From: Limisoma sp963601185
GTDB taxonomy: Bacteria > Bacteroidota > Bacteroidia > Bacteroidales > Muribaculaceae
Direction: 5' to 3'
Assembly: GCA_963601185.1 (NCBI GenBank)
Contig: CAVCEE010000013.1
Coordinates: forward strand, 12,640-76,639
DNA: 64,000 nucleotides
Shown here: one piece after another, positions 8,343-17,345 of the stretch
Position numbering within the stretch: position 1 is the first letter of the stretch
Layout: each line of letters opens with the position of its first letter
Translations under genes and position numbers: made by a program
The notes under the pieces: model-generated
What the model saw: only the letters and a program-made list of their open reading frames with translations
Databases searched by the model: none
What the model was told of the DNA's origin: nothing

Positions 8343-9029
8343 TTAGCGTTTCACGATTTTCTTGCCACCAACGATGTAAACACCAGGCTCGGCCTTGTCC
8401 ATATCTAGGACAGCCGTTCCGCTCAAAGTGTATGCCTTATCGCCTTCTGCTTTATCTGTTGTTATGTCATTTATACCCGAATCTCCACTTAAGCCAATGC
8501 GGTCGAGCCAACTCTTCACCACCTGACTGTAACTGCTCTGCGAACCTCGAGTTCCAAGCCCTTCAAGATGATTTGAATCAGGTGTCGCATTGACGATGTC
8601 GTTGAGCGTCTCATAGGCTGCTGTGGCGTATGTGCAGAAAGGCACAACGGTCTTGCCAGCAAAGTTGTAATCCTTGCATTCAAGGAACGAGTGGATAATC
8701 ATCGGCGCATCAAACCACCATACCGGACAGCCCACGAAAATGATGTCATAGTCATTGAGCGTGGATAGCGTGTCTTTCAGAGCAGGACGTGCATTCTCCT
8801 CCTTTTCCTTGTTGGAAATCTGATAAGCCAATTCCTGATAGTCATCCGTATAGGGGACAAGCGGCTCTATGCGGTAAATGTCGGCATTGGTTTGCCGCTG
8901 AATTTCTTCGGCAAGATTCTTCGTGCTGCCACTCCATGAGAAATAGGTTACCAGCATCTTGTTTCCAGTCTGTGCCTGCATACCCAAGACAATGGTCAAG
9001 AGCAATGCCAAAAGTGTTGCTTTCTTCAT
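8343..9029 (-). CDS. Exported flavodoxin with a C-terminal tail resembling a sorting domain
   Basis: After a signal peptide (MKKATLLALLLTIVLGMQAQ) the protein has a flavodoxin domain: KMLVTYFSWSGSTKNLAEEI is the FMN phosphate loop, followed by DIYRIEPLVPY, the central strand DIIFVGCPVWWFDAPM, and TVVPFCTYATAAY. The last 30 residues (from about AYTLSGTAVLDMD to the end) form a short beta-rich tail ending in PGVYIVGGKKIVKR. This resembles the terminal strands of Bacteroidota C-terminal sorting domains, although it is shorter than a full domain. ATG 9029 was chosen over the upstream ATG at 9071 because it starts the signal peptide. It heads the minus-strand redox cluster and is divergent from feoAB. 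Confidence 0.75.
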   Translation of the reverse strand: MKKATLLALLLTIVLGMQAQTGNKMLVTYFSWSGSTKNLAEEIQRQTNADIYRIEPLVPYTDDYQELAYQISNKEKEENARPALKDTLSTLNDYDIIFVGCPVWWFDAPMIIHSFLECKDYNFAGKTVVPFCTYATAAYETLNDIVNATPDSNHLEGLGTRGSQSSYSQVVKSWLDRIGLSGDSGINDITTDKAEGDKAYTLSGTAVLDMDKAEPGVYIVGGKKIVKR

Positions 9030-9056
9030 TGTTACATCCTTTTTATGTTTTAACTG

Positions 9057-9064
9057 CAAAATTA
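9057..9064 (-). promoter_or_regulatory. Candidate -7 element for the flavodoxin cluster
   Basis: On the minus strand this reads TAATTTTG, an exact match to TAnnTTTG, 28 bases upstream of the flavodoxin start at 9029. The -33 element is not convincing. Confidence 0.5.
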
Positions 9065-9079
9065 TCGGCATCAGGCATA

Positions 9080-9204
9080 TAAGGCCTTACAACTATTTCG
9101 GATATAATTTACATTTTTCCACAATCGTCAGAGACCAGAGGTGGAAATGTCATCAAGCCATCGCGTTGTTAATTTATGTTATTATTCAGAATCTGTATGA
9201 ATAA
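9080..9204. promoter_or_regulatory. Two palindromes between divergent flavodoxin and feoAB genes
   Basis: TAAGGCCTTA (9080-9089) is a perfect 10-bp palindrome close to the flavodoxin promoter. TTATTCA-N9-TGAATAA (9182-9188 with 9198-9204) is a 7-bp inverted repeat just upstream of the feoAB promoter. Their positions suit operators for iron- or redox-responsive regulators, but neither matches the classical Fur box and no regulator gene is adjacent. Confidence 0.35.
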
Positions 9205-9217
9205 GGCCGCAAGCAAC

Positions 9218-9248
9218 TTGCGTAGTTCACAACATATTGCGACCTTTG
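9218..9248 (+). promoter_or_regulatory. Promoter of feoAB
   Basis: TTG at 9218-9220 and GACCTTTG at 9241-9248 (one mismatch to TAnnTTTG) are separated by 20 bases, and the chosen start codon follows 14 bases later. The spacing fits Bacteroidota housekeeping promoters. Confidence 0.5.
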
Positions 9249-9262
9249 CAATCGAAATTTTA

Positions 9263-11692
9263 ATGGATATGAGGTTATCAGAACTGAAGACTGGCGACAC
9301 ATGTGTGATCGTCAAAATCTTAGGACACGGTTCCTTTAGAAAACGCATGATGGAAATGGGATTCGTGAGAGGCAAGAAGATTCTTGTAGAGCAAAATGCC
9401 CCTCTCCGCGATCCTATCAAATATAAAATTATGGGCTACGAACTGTCGCTGCGCCGTTCTGAAGCCAATTTGATTGAAGTGGTACGCGAAGCCCAGGCAG
9501 ACCAAGTGCCAACTGAGGACGTATCGCTCATCAGCGATGTTGACTGCGGATTCGTAAAGTCATTCAACACCCAGCGCCATACAATCAACGTAGCACTTAT
9601 CGGCAACCCGAACTGCGGCAAGACCTCCCTCTTCAATGTCGCCTCCGGAGCAAAAGAGCACGTGGGCAACTACAGCGGTGTCACTGTTGATGCCAAAAGC
9701 GGCAAGATGAAATACCGCGACTACACGTTCAACATCGTTGACCTACCGGGAACATACTCGCTTTCGGCATATTCTCCCGAAGAACTGTATGTACGCCGAT
9801 ACCTTCACGATGAGGTGCCGGATGTAATCATCAACGTAGTTGACTCGTCGAACCTTGAGCGCAACCTCTATCTCACCACCGAGCTCATCGATATGGACCA
9901 TAGCATGATTATTGCGCTGAACATGTACGACGAGTTGGAGCGTAGCAAAGTCACATTCGACTATCAGTCGCTTGAAAAGATGATTGGTGTGCCAATGGTG
10001 CCGACCGTATCAAAGACTGGAAGAGGCATCAACGAACTCTTCGATACAATCATTGAAGTGTTTGAAGGGCGCAATGAGGTCGTTCGCCACGTGCATATTG
10101 GTTTCAGCAAAGACGTAGAAGATGCCGTGAAGAAATTGCAGGCAGAACTCAAAAAAGAGCCGGACCTTGATATGCGCTTTTCCGCACGCTATTTGTCAAT
10201 CAAATTTCTTGAGAATGACAAAGAAGTCACCGGACTGCTCAGCCAGTTGCCGCATTTCGACAAAATAAAGGAACTCCGCGACACACTGGTTGCTGAGATA
10301 GAGCATTCCCACGAAGAAGACATACCGACCGTTATTGCCAACACAAAATACGGCTTCGTCACCGGTGCGCTGCGCGAAACGCTCCACACCGAAGACAAGG
10401 AGGAAGTAAAGACTACAGCGATGATTGACTCCGTGGTGACGAGCAAATTGTTCGGCTTCCCTATTTTCATCTTCATAATGTGGCTGATGTTTTGGGCAAC
10501 GTTCACCATCGGACAATATCCAATGGACTGGATTGATGCCGGCGTCGGCTTCATCGGCGACCTGATCAGCAACTATCTCCCCGATGGTCCGATAAAAGAT
10601 ATGCTCATCGATGGCGTTATCGGCGGTGTAGGCGGTGTAATTGTGTTCTTGCCAAACATCTTGATCCTTTACGCTTTCATCTCGTTTATGGAAGACTCGG
10701 GATATATGGCGCGCGCAGCGTTTATTATGGACAAGATTATGCACAAAATCGGTCTCCACGGAAAATCATTCATTCCTCTGGTTATGGGTTTCGGGTGCAA
10801 CGTCCCAGCAATCATTGCCACACGCACCATCGAAAGTCGCAGCAGCCGGCTGATTACAATTCTGATTGACCCGTTTATGTCGTGCGGCGCACGATTGCCA
10901 ATCTACCTGCTTCTTATCGGCGTGTTCTTCCCGAGCCATGCAAGTTTGGCATTGCTTAGCCTTTATGCGTTGGGCGTAATCGTTGCCGTGGTTACGGCAC
11001 GACTGTTGCGCAGATTTCACTACAAGAAAGACGAAACGCCGTTTGTTATGGAACTTCCGCCCTATCGCATACCTACAATGAAAGCGACAATGCGCCACAT
11101 GTGGGCAAAAGGCGAACAATACCTCCGCAAGATGGGCGGCATAATCCTTGTGGCAAGTCTCTTTATCTGGATACTCAGTTATTTTCCACGCCCAACAGAA
11201 CAGCAAATCGACAACGCAAAGACAGAGATGGTTGCAGAAGGTGCGGAAGACGTTTCCACCGACAATGCGACAAAAGTGGCGACTACTGAAAATTCATATC
11301 TCGCCCGTCTCGGCAAATTCGTACAGCCTGTGTTCGAGCCGATGGGATTCAACTGGAAAATGACTGTGTCATTGCTGTCAGGCACAGTGGCAAAGGAAAC
11401 GGTCGTATCGACACTTGGCGTGCTCTATAGCGGAGAGTCGGACAATGACGCAGCACTCTCCCAACGCTTGCAGCAAGCCGACCCGAAGACCGGCAAGCCC
11501 GACTTTACCCCACTTGTCGCCGCTTGCTTTATGATATTTGTGCTCATCTATGTGCCGTGCATTGCGACAATCACTGCGATTGTCCGAGAAACAGGCAGTT
11601 GGCGCTATGGCGCATTTACCCTGATTTACAACACGTTTGTAGCATGGTTATTGGCTTTCATCGTCTACCAGGTAGGCACTTTATTTATGTAA
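9263..11692 (+). CDS. feoB: FeoA-FeoB fusion, ferrous iron transporter
   Basis: FeoB imports Fe2+ across the inner membrane. Here a FeoA-like SH3 domain (about residues 1-75, MRLSELKTGDTCVIVK onward) is fused to the N terminus of FeoB, an arrangement common in Bacteroidota. The G protein domain has G1 GNPNCGKTS (residue 114), G3 DLPGTYS (residue 160) and G4 NMYD (residue 220). About ten membrane segments follow, including the conserved FIPLVMGFGCNVPAIIATR with its cysteine, and CGARLPIYLL. ATG 9263 was chosen because upstream codons back to 9176 translate the promoter and do not look like FeoA; ATG 9269 is an alternative. Its divergence from a flavodoxin gene is consistent with shared iron regulation. 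Confidence 0.93.
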   Translation: MDMRLSELKTGDTCVIVKILGHGSFRKRMMEMGFVRGKKILVEQNAPLRDPIKYKIMGYELSLRRSEANLIEVVREAQADQVPTEDVSLISDVDCGFVKSFNTQRHTINVALIGNPNCGKTSLFNVASGAKEHVGNYSGVTVDAKSGKMKYRDYTFNIVDLPGTYSLSAYSPEELYVRRYLHDEVPDVIINVVDSSNLERNLYLTTELIDMDHSMIIALNMYDELERSKVTFDYQSLEKMIGVPMVPTVSKTGRGINELFDTIIEVFEGRNEVVRHVHIGFSKDVEDAVKKLQAELKKEPDLDMRFSARYLSIKFLENDKEVTGLLSQLPHFDKIKELRDTLVAEIEHSHEEDIPTVIANTKYGFVTGALRETLHTEDKEEVKTTAMIDSVVTSKLFGFPIFIFIMWLMFWATFTIGQYPMDWIDAGVGFIGDLISNYLPDGPIKDMLIDGVIGGVGGVIVFLPNILILYAFISFMEDSGYMARAAFIMDKIMHKIGLHGKSFIPLVMGFGCNVPAIIATRTIESRSSRLITILIDPFMSCGARLPIYLLLIGVFFPSHASLALLSLYALGVIVAVVTARLLRRFHYKKDETPFVMELPPYRIPTMKATMRHMWAKGEQYLRKMGGIILVASLFIWILSYFPRPTEQQIDNAKTEMVAEGAEDVSTDNATKVATTENSYLARLGKFVQPVFEPMGFNWKMTVSLLSGTVAKETVVSTLGVLYSGESDNDAALSQRLQQADPKTGKPDFTPLVAACFMIFVLIYVPCIATITAIVRETGSWRYGAFTLIYNTFVAWLLAFIVYQVGTLFM

Positions 11693-11705
11693 CCGCAAAC
11701 GCTTT

Positions 11706-12824
11706 ATGCCACAGCAACGCAACAACGCCATCTCTATAGCCAAAGGCTTTGCCATAATCTTTGTAGTGATAGCGCATGCCGAAATGCCCGGTATGCTCAA
11801 CCGTGCCATCTACCTTTTCCACATGCCACTGTTTTTCATCACTGCCGGCTATTTCTTCAAAGCCGAGGTAGCCGAAAATCCGTGGCCGTTCATAGTGAAG
11901 CGGTTCAAGGGACTTTATGTGCCATTCGTAAAATGGAGCATATTCTTCCTGCTAATCCACAACCTATTGTTCAAGTGGGGCATTCTCAATGAAGTTTACG
12001 GCAACTGGAGTGGCGGAACGACACATCCATACTCGCTGCACCAGTTCTGGCAACGGCTCACCAATATCGTATTCTCGATGAGCGGCTACGACGAATTTCT
12101 CGCAGGTGCATTCTGGTTCTTCAGGGGATTGCTTGTGGCGAGTATCGCATTTGCGGTGCTGTATTTCGCACTAAGCCAAACGAAATGGCTCAAAGGTAAA
12201 CACATCGCCACATCGTCGGTCATTTGCCTACTTGCACTCGGTTTTGCCTTGTTCAAGGTCGGCGAAGGCGTTAAGATAATCACATTGGTGCAAGGCGGAT
12301 ACCGCGACACGATGGGAGTTCTGTTCTTCGGTATGGGAACAATCTATCGCCAATATGAGAGCCGCATCGGGCACAGCCTATGGCTTGCTTTGGCAGGAGC
12401 CGCCATCGTGCTTATTTGCTCATATCTTGAATGCTCCGGTATGTGTCTCACCCCACGCATCCGCGATGTTTTTTCTCTGACATTGACAGGTTTTGCCGGA
12501 TGGATTATGACCTACAATGCCTCCCATCACCTTGCCAAGTTGAAAAATTTCGTTGTGCGGTTCTTGGTGTATTGTGGTGAACACACCCTGTACATCTTCA
12601 TTTGGCACGTATCGGCGTACAAGGTTGTGAGTCTGCTTAAAATCTGGTGGTACGGTCTTGACCCTCGGCAAATAGGTTGCCACATGGTTATCCACGACTA
12701 TGCCGCTACCGACTGCTTTTGGGTGCTCTACACCATTGCCGGCGTAGGCATTCCGTTGTCCGGCTATTGGCTCCACTCCAAAATCAAGACTCGGCTGGCA
12801 TCTCGTTGCGGCTCTTGCTCGTAG
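11706..12824 (+). CDS. Acyltransferase-3 family integral membrane protein
   Basis: The 372-residue protein has about ten membrane segments and the acyltransferase-3 opening: AISIAKGFAIIFVVIAHA with the catalytic-type histidine, then IYLFHMPLFFITAGYFF. Members transfer acyl groups to carbohydrates, lipopolysaccharide, exopolysaccharide or peptidoglycan components at the inner membrane. No polysaccharide genes are adjacent, so its acceptor cannot be named. It begins 13 bases after feoAB and may be transcribed with it. Its last 41 bases overlap the 3' end of the convergent EamA gene, an unusually large tail-to-tail overlap. Confidence 0.82.
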   Translation: MPQQRNNAISIAKGFAIIFVVIAHAEMPGMLNRAIYLFHMPLFFITAGYFFKAEVAENPWPFIVKRFKGLYVPFVKWSIFFLLIHNLLFKWGILNEVYGNWSGGTTHPYSLHQFWQRLTNIVFSMSGYDEFLAGAFWFFRGLLVASIAFAVLYFALSQTKWLKGKHIATSSVICLLALGFALFKVGEGVKIITLVQGGYRDTMGVLFFGMGTIYRQYESRIGHSLWLALAGAAIVLICSYLECSGMCLTPRIRDVFSLTLTGFAGWIMTYNASHHLAKLKNFVVRFLVYCGEHTLYIFIWHVSAYKVVSLLKIWWYGLDPRQIGCHMVIHDYAATDCFWVLYTIAGVGIPLSGYWLHSKIKTRLASRCGSCS

Positions 12825-13704
12825 TCACAAGAAATACACCTCCGAAAATCAAAACTACGGCAATGCCTTTCATCGTATTGAAAGAATCGAGTCCCAGATA
12901 GATTGTAACGATACAAGCCACGATTGGTTGCACATAGTTGTACATACCGGTTACCGTAGGACGCAGATTTTTCTGACCAACAATGATAAACATATAACTT
13001 ACGAATGTCGCAAAGACCACAATAAACAGGATTGATGCGACATCGCTCATGCTCAACGCCATCCAGTCGGTTGACAAAATTGTCGTATAGGAAAACGGAA
13101 GAGTTACCAGAAATGCATAGGTGAACATCCATTTCATAACGGTTATCAGCGAATACTTGGAGATGAAGTTCTTGAATAGGACAAGATAGGAAGCGTAACT
13201 AAGTTGGGCAAACAGCACCAGCAAATCGCCTGCTATATGGCTACCGTTGGCACTCATCGACAACGATTGACCGCTGCCAAGGATAAGCATCAGCGCACCG
13301 CCGGCACCGAACGCTATACCGATAACCTTTTTGCCAGTAATCGGTTCGCCGAGGAAGATTGCCGCGAGGAGCATCGCCCAAAGCGGCATACTTGTGGTTA
13401 TGATTGAAGCATCGGCAGGCGACGAAAGTCCGACACCAAAGATAAAGCACCCCTGGTTAAATACGATGGCAAGCATCGAGGCACCAAAAAGTTTCAGCAT
13501 ATCGCACGGCGACACATGCTCCGGTTTCTGAAAAAACGACACAATCCAAAACAGCACCATTGCGCCGAACACGCGCAAATCGGTCATCACAAGAGGCGTG
13601 ATAACACCGCCAGCCATAACAATCTTCGCCAATGGCGACATCAGTCCCCAACTACTATTCGCCAACAGCATTGCGCCATGGCCTTTCCAACTAAATTTTT
13701 CCAT
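12784..13704 (-). CDS. EamA/DMT-family transporter
   Basis: The protein has ten predicted membrane segments in two homologous EamA halves: the first begins GAMLLANSSWGLMSPLAKIV, the second around HIAGDLLVLFAQLSYASYLV, and each ends in a glycine-rich helix such as AFGAGGALMLILG. Such proteins usually export amino acids, nucleotides or drugs; the substrate here is unknown. ATG 13704 (MEKFSWKGHG) was chosen because the upstream extension to 13773 is not family-like. The gene is followed tail-to-tail by the acyltransferase gene, with which it overlaps by 41 bases. Confidence 0.85.
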   Translation of the reverse strand: MEKFSWKGHGAMLLANSSWGLMSPLAKIVMAGGVITPLVMTDLRVFGAMVLFWIVSFFQKPEHVSPCDMLKLFGASMLAIVFNQGCFIFGVGLSSPADASIITTSMPLWAMLLAAIFLGEPITGKKVIGIAFGAGGALMLILGSGQSLSMSANGSHIAGDLLVLFAQLSYASYLVLFKNFISKYSLITVMKWMFTYAFLVTLPFSYTTILSTDWMALSMSDVASILFIVVFATFVSYMFIIVGQKNLRPTVTGMYNYVQPIVACIVTIYLGLDSFNTMKGIAVVLIFGGVFLVTTSKSRNEMPAES

Positions 13705-13789
13705 AATAAATCTTGTCAAAAACCGCTTTTCCGTTGCCCTCCCACAGCCATCAGCCGGCAATCGGCGAGCCAACGCAGAAACTACGGTG

Positions 13790-13797
13790 CAAAGTTA
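13790..13797 (-). promoter_or_regulatory. -7 element of the EamA gene
   Basis: The minus strand reads TAACTTTG, an exact TAnnTTTG match, about 85 bases upstream of the EamA start at 13704. Confidence 0.5.
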
Positions 13798-13891
13798 TGC
13801 AATTTATTTCTAAACGGTAAATTAATCGCCGCTGCAATGAGAAGCCGCCAAATATTTAGCCACGGAGGAGCGAACTATCGTGGAATTTGCG

Positions 13892-13899
13892 TAAATTTG
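13892..13899 (+). promoter_or_regulatory. -7 element of the dxs-trkA-trkH operon
   Basis: TAAATTTG matches TAnnTTTG exactly and lies 23 bases upstream of the small membrane protein that begins the operon. The -33 region is not recognisable. Confidence 0.5.
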
Positions 13900-13922
13900 C
13901 TGATTATAGAAAGAACGAAATA

Positions 13923-14102
13923 ATGAACAAATACAATATATTCCGATTTGTCTGCGTTGTGCTACTATGGTTGGCACTGTGCTACATACTTATCACGAGG
14001 AGTCAAGTGATTGATTTCCGAGTGGTTTTTGCGATAATAGCATCGGGAATTGTGATATTTGTGCCAATCTATAAGAAATACAAACGTGGAAAAGGTGACT
14101 GA
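13923..14102 (+). CDS. Small two-helix membrane protein upstream of dxs
   Basis: The 59-residue product starts MNKYNIFRFVCVVLLW, has two hydrophobic segments (about residues 7-22 and 29-47) and a basic C terminus (YKKYKRGKGD). I do not recognise the family. Its frame runs into dxs: the dxs GTG start lies inside the last 17 bases of this gene, so dxs translation may depend on ribosomes finishing here. ATG 13923 follows a good -7 element; the ATG at 13887 lies upstream of that element. Confidence 0.6.
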   Translation: MNKYNIFRFVCVVLLWLALCYILITRSQVIDFRVVFAIIASGIVIFVPIYKKYKRGKGD

Positions 14103-16002
14103 AAAATATCCATTACTATCGAAAATCAATAGTCCCGCAGACCTTCGACAACTTCCGGTACAGGAACTGCCGAAAGTGTGTCAGGAGTTGCGCGACTTTC
14201 TTATAGATTCCCTCTCCGTGAATCCGGGACATTTTGCATCGAGTATGGGCTCTGTGGAAATAACGGTGGCTCTCCACTATGTCTTCGACACGCCTTACGA
14301 CAGGATCGTTTGGGATGTAGGGCATCAGGCATACAGCCACAAGATTCTCACTGGTCGCCGCGACGCTTTTGCCACCAACCGAATGATGAACGGACTGAGC
14401 GGATTTCCGAATCCGGCAGAAAGCGAATACGACAGTTTCATTGCCGGACACGCGTCAAACTCCATATCGGCGGCATTGGGAATGGCCATTGCTTCGCGCG
14501 TAAAAGGTGAGACTCGACGCAATGTGATTGCCGTTATCGGCGATGCCTCGATTGCCGGAGGTCTGGCTTTCGAGGGTTTGAACAATGCGGCAAGCACCAA
14601 CAGCAACCTGCTGATTGTGCTCAACGACAACGACATGGCCATTGCCAACAATGTAGGCTCGCTCAACAAGTATCTCGTAAACATAACCACCTCGAAGAGT
14701 TACAATACACTGCGCTACAAGGTGTATCGTGCTCTGCGCAAGGTGCACATGATTACTGAGCGACACCGCGGCATCATCCTGCGCTTCAACAACAGTCTGA
14801 AGGCGTTGATTTCACGCCAGCAGAACATATTCGAGGGTCTCAACATACGCTATTTCGGTCCATACGACGGACATGACGTGATCCGGCTTGTGCGTGTGTT
14901 TACCGACTTGAAAGCGATGGATGGTCCAATTCTGTTGCATCTGCGCACAGTCAAAGGCAAAGGCTATGCCCCTGCGGAGAAAGACCCTTGCGTATGGCAT
15001 GCGCCGGGCAAATTCAACAAAGAGACCGGTGAAATCATCAAATCCAAGAGCGACGGCCGACTGAAATATCAGGACGTGTTCGGAAAGACCTTGGCGGAAC
15101 TTGCCCAGCAAAATCCCAACATTGTCGGCATCACTGCCGCAATGCCGACAGGATGCTCAATGACATTCATGCAAGAGCAATTTCCGAGTCGCACCTTCGA
15201 CGTGGGCATTTCCGAAGGACACGCCGTGACATTCTCCGGAGGACTAGCAAAGGACGGCGTATGCCCATTCTGCTGCATATATTCAACATTCCTGCAACGA
15301 GGATTTGACGAGATCATCCACGACGTGGCCATTCAAAACCTTCATGTGGTGTTCTGCATCGACCGCGCCGGAATTGTCGGCGAAGACGGCGTGACCCACC
15401 ACGGCTCTTTCGACCTCGCTTATCTGCGAGGCATACCAAACCTCACCATCGCCTCTCCTCTCGACGAGCATGCGCTACGCGACTTGATGTTTACCGCACA
15501 AGCCGCCAACCACGGTCCGTTTGCCATCCGCTACCCGCGAGGCAAATGCGAACACGCCGACTGGCATAGCGAAATGCACAATATCCAAATCGGCAAAGGT
15601 CGCAAACTAAAAGACGGCAGCGACATTGCCGTACTGTCTCTCGGCCCGATCGGAAACACAGCGGCGACTGCAATCGCAGAAGCGGAGAGCAAGGGCATTT
15701 CCGTTGCCCATTACGATATGGTATTCCTGAAGCCTCTTGACGAGGACTTAGTGAAAGAGGCGGCAACAAAATTCCGCCACTTGATAACAGTAGAAGACGG
15801 CACAATAACTGGCGGACTCGGTTCTGCCGTGATGGAGTGCATAAATGATAACGGACTTGACGCAACAGTCCACCGGGTTGGCATCCCCGACGAATTTGTC
15901 AAGCAAGGCACTGTCGGACAACTGTATGCGCAATGCGGTATGGACAAAGACAGTATATGCGATTTGATTACAAGCATCGTGAAAGGAGGTAGCAAGAAAT
16001 GA
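14086..16002 (+). CDS. dxs: 1-deoxy-D-xylulose-5-phosphate synthase
   Basis: DXS condenses pyruvate and glyceraldehyde 3-phosphate with thiamine diphosphate in the first step of the MEP isoprenoid pathway. The N-terminal part shows the catalytic-histidine region NPGHFASSMGSVEITVALHY and DVGHQAYSHKILTGRR. The thiamine diphosphate motif reads IGDASIAGGLAFEGLNN, with GDA for the usual GDG, a form I associate with Bacteroidota enzymes. The middle domain has ISEGHAVTFSGGLA and DRAGIVGEDGVTHHG. No ATG lies near the expected start; GTG 14086 (VEKVTEKYPLL) is preferred, with GTG 14095 or TTG 14059 possible. Its stop overlaps trkA as ATGA. Confidence 0.92.
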   Translation: MEKVTEKYPLLSKINSPADLRQLPVQELPKVCQELRDFLIDSLSVNPGHFASSMGSVEITVALHYVFDTPYDRIVWDVGHQAYSHKILTGRRDAFATNRMMNGLSGFPNPAESEYDSFIAGHASNSISAALGMAIASRVKGETRRNVIAVIGDASIAGGLAFEGLNNAASTNSNLLIVLNDNDMAIANNVGSLNKYLVNITTSKSYNTLRYKVYRALRKVHMITERHRGIILRFNNSLKALISRQQNIFEGLNIRYFGPYDGHDVIRLVRVFTDLKAMDGPILLHLRTVKGKGYAPAEKDPCVWHAPGKFNKETGEIIKSKSDGRLKYQDVFGKTLAELAQQNPNIVGITAAMPTGCSMTFMQEQFPSRTFDVGISEGHAVTFSGGLAKDGVCPFCCIYSTFLQRGFDEIIHDVAIQNLHVVFCIDRAGIVGEDGVTHHGSFDLAYLRGIPNLTIASPLDEHALRDLMFTAQAANHGPFAIRYPRGKCEHADWHSEMHNIQIGKGRKLKDGSDIAVLSLGPIGNTAATAIAEAESKGISVAHYDMVFLKPLDEDLVKEAATKFRHLITVEDGTITGGLGSAVMECINDNGLDATVHRVGIPDEFVKQGTVGQLYAQCGMDKDSICDLITSIVKGGSKK

Positions 16003-17336
16003 AAATAGTCATTGCCGGAGCAGGCGAAGTGGGCACTCACTTGGCAAAACTCCTGTCGAAGGAAGGACTTGACATCATTCTGATTGACAACGACGAGAGC
16101 AAGTTGTTGTCGATTGATGCCAACTACAACTTAATGACCATGACTGGCAGTCCTACTGCTTTCAAGGTGCTCAAGAATGCAAAAGTGGGCAGTTGTGACC
16201 TGTTTATTGCCGTCACGCCTTTTGAAACACGCAACATCGTGTCGTGTACATTCGCAAAGAAACTCGGCGCAAAGAAAACCGTGGCACGCATCGACAACTA
16301 TGAATTTCTGAAGCCTGAATACCAGGCGTATTTTGCTGAAATGGGCGTTGACGACCTAATTTACCCAGAGAATTTCGCTTCGCTCGAGATTATCAGTGCG
16401 CTGAAGCATTCGTGGGTGCGCAACTGGTTTGAACTCTACAACAGCGAACTCATCCTTAGTGGCATAAAACTGCGCGAGCACACGCAAATCATTGGAATGA
16501 AAATCAAAGATTTGGCTATGGAAGGCCATCCGTTCCACATCTGTGCCATACGTCGCCGCCACGAAACAATCATTCCGCGAGGCGATGACCATTTGGAACT
16601 CAACGACATCGTGTATTTCCTGTTCCGCCGCGACAGTATCGATTACATTATGGAAATATGCGGAAAGCGCACCAAGACAATCAAAAAGATTCTCATTATG
16701 GGCGGTAGCCGCATCGGCATACAACTGGCGAATATGCTCGACGATTCGTATAAGATCAAATTTATCGAAAACGACCGCGAGAAATGCTACAAACTCGTGG
16801 AGAAAATTCCTGCCAACTGTTCTGTGGTCAACGGAGATGCCCGCGACATCGACTTGCTCCGCGAAGAAGGCATTGCCGACTACGATGCGTTTATCGCATT
16901 GACCGACAGTTCAGAGACGAATATTCTGGCATGCCTTACGGCAAAAGAGTTTGGTGTGTGGAAGTCGATTGCCGAAGTTGAAAACATCCAGTTTATTGCA
17001 GAAGCCGACAATCTGAACATCGGCACTGTAATCAACAAGAAACTGCTGGCATCGAGCAAGATCTTCCAGATACTCCTCGACTTCGACTCGTCGAATGCCA
17101 AATGCTTGGCACTAACCGATGCCGAAGTGGCTGAGATTACGGCAAGCGAGAAATCGAAAATCACCAAAGCACCGGTAAAGGACTTGAAATTGTCGCACGA
17201 CATGACAATCGGCGGACTTATCCGGGACGGCAAAGGGATGCTCGTAAACGGCTCTACAAAGATAGAGCCAGGCGATCGAGTGCTGGTGTTCTGCCTTTCA
17301 GGGGCAATCCACAAAATCGAAAAGATGTTTCATTGA
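15999..17336 (+). CDS. trkA: TrkA, NAD-binding regulator of potassium uptake
   Basis: TrkA is the peripheral cytosolic gating subunit of the Trk potassium system. The 445-residue protein contains two tandem RCK units: NAD-binding Rossmann motifs occur at VIAGAGEVGTHLAKLL (residue 3 on) and at ILIMGGSRIGIQLANML in the second half, and each is followed by a TrkA-C domain (for example LILSGIKLREHTQI and LKLSHDMTIGGLIRDG). Its ATG overlaps the dxs stop by 4 bases and trkH follows 9 bases after it, so the three genes form one transcript. Confidence 0.93.
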   Translation: MKIVIAGAGEVGTHLAKLLSKEGLDIILIDNDESKLLSIDANYNLMTMTGSPTAFKVLKNAKVGSCDLFIAVTPFETRNIVSCTFAKKLGAKKTVARIDNYEFLKPEYQAYFAEMGVDDLIYPENFASLEIISALKHSWVRNWFELYNSELILSGIKLREHTQIIGMKIKDLAMEGHPFHICAIRRRHETIIPRGDDHLELNDIVYFLFRRDSIDYIMEICGKRTKTIKKILIMGGSRIGIQLANMLDDSYKIKFIENDREKCYKLVEKIPANCSVVNGDARDIDLLREEGIADYDAFIALTDSSETNILACLTAKEFGVWKSIAEVENIQFIAEADNLNIGTVINKKLLASSKIFQILLDFDSSNAKCLALTDAEVAEITASEKSKITKAPVKDLKLSHDMTIGGLIRDGKGMLVNGSTKIEPGDRVLVFCLSGAIHKIEKMFH

Positions 17337-17345
17337 CAAAGCATA

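Noticed and set aside
9176..9262. N-terminal extension of FeoAB from ATG 9176
   Set aside because: The extension translates the promoter region and does not resemble FeoA; the domain begins at MDMRLSELK (9263).
5619..16002. Functional link between the Fsr-type exporter and dxs, since fosmidomycin blocks the MEP pathway
   Set aside because: The genes are 7 kb apart, in different operons and orientations, and Fsr homologues are widespread with unknown natural substrates.
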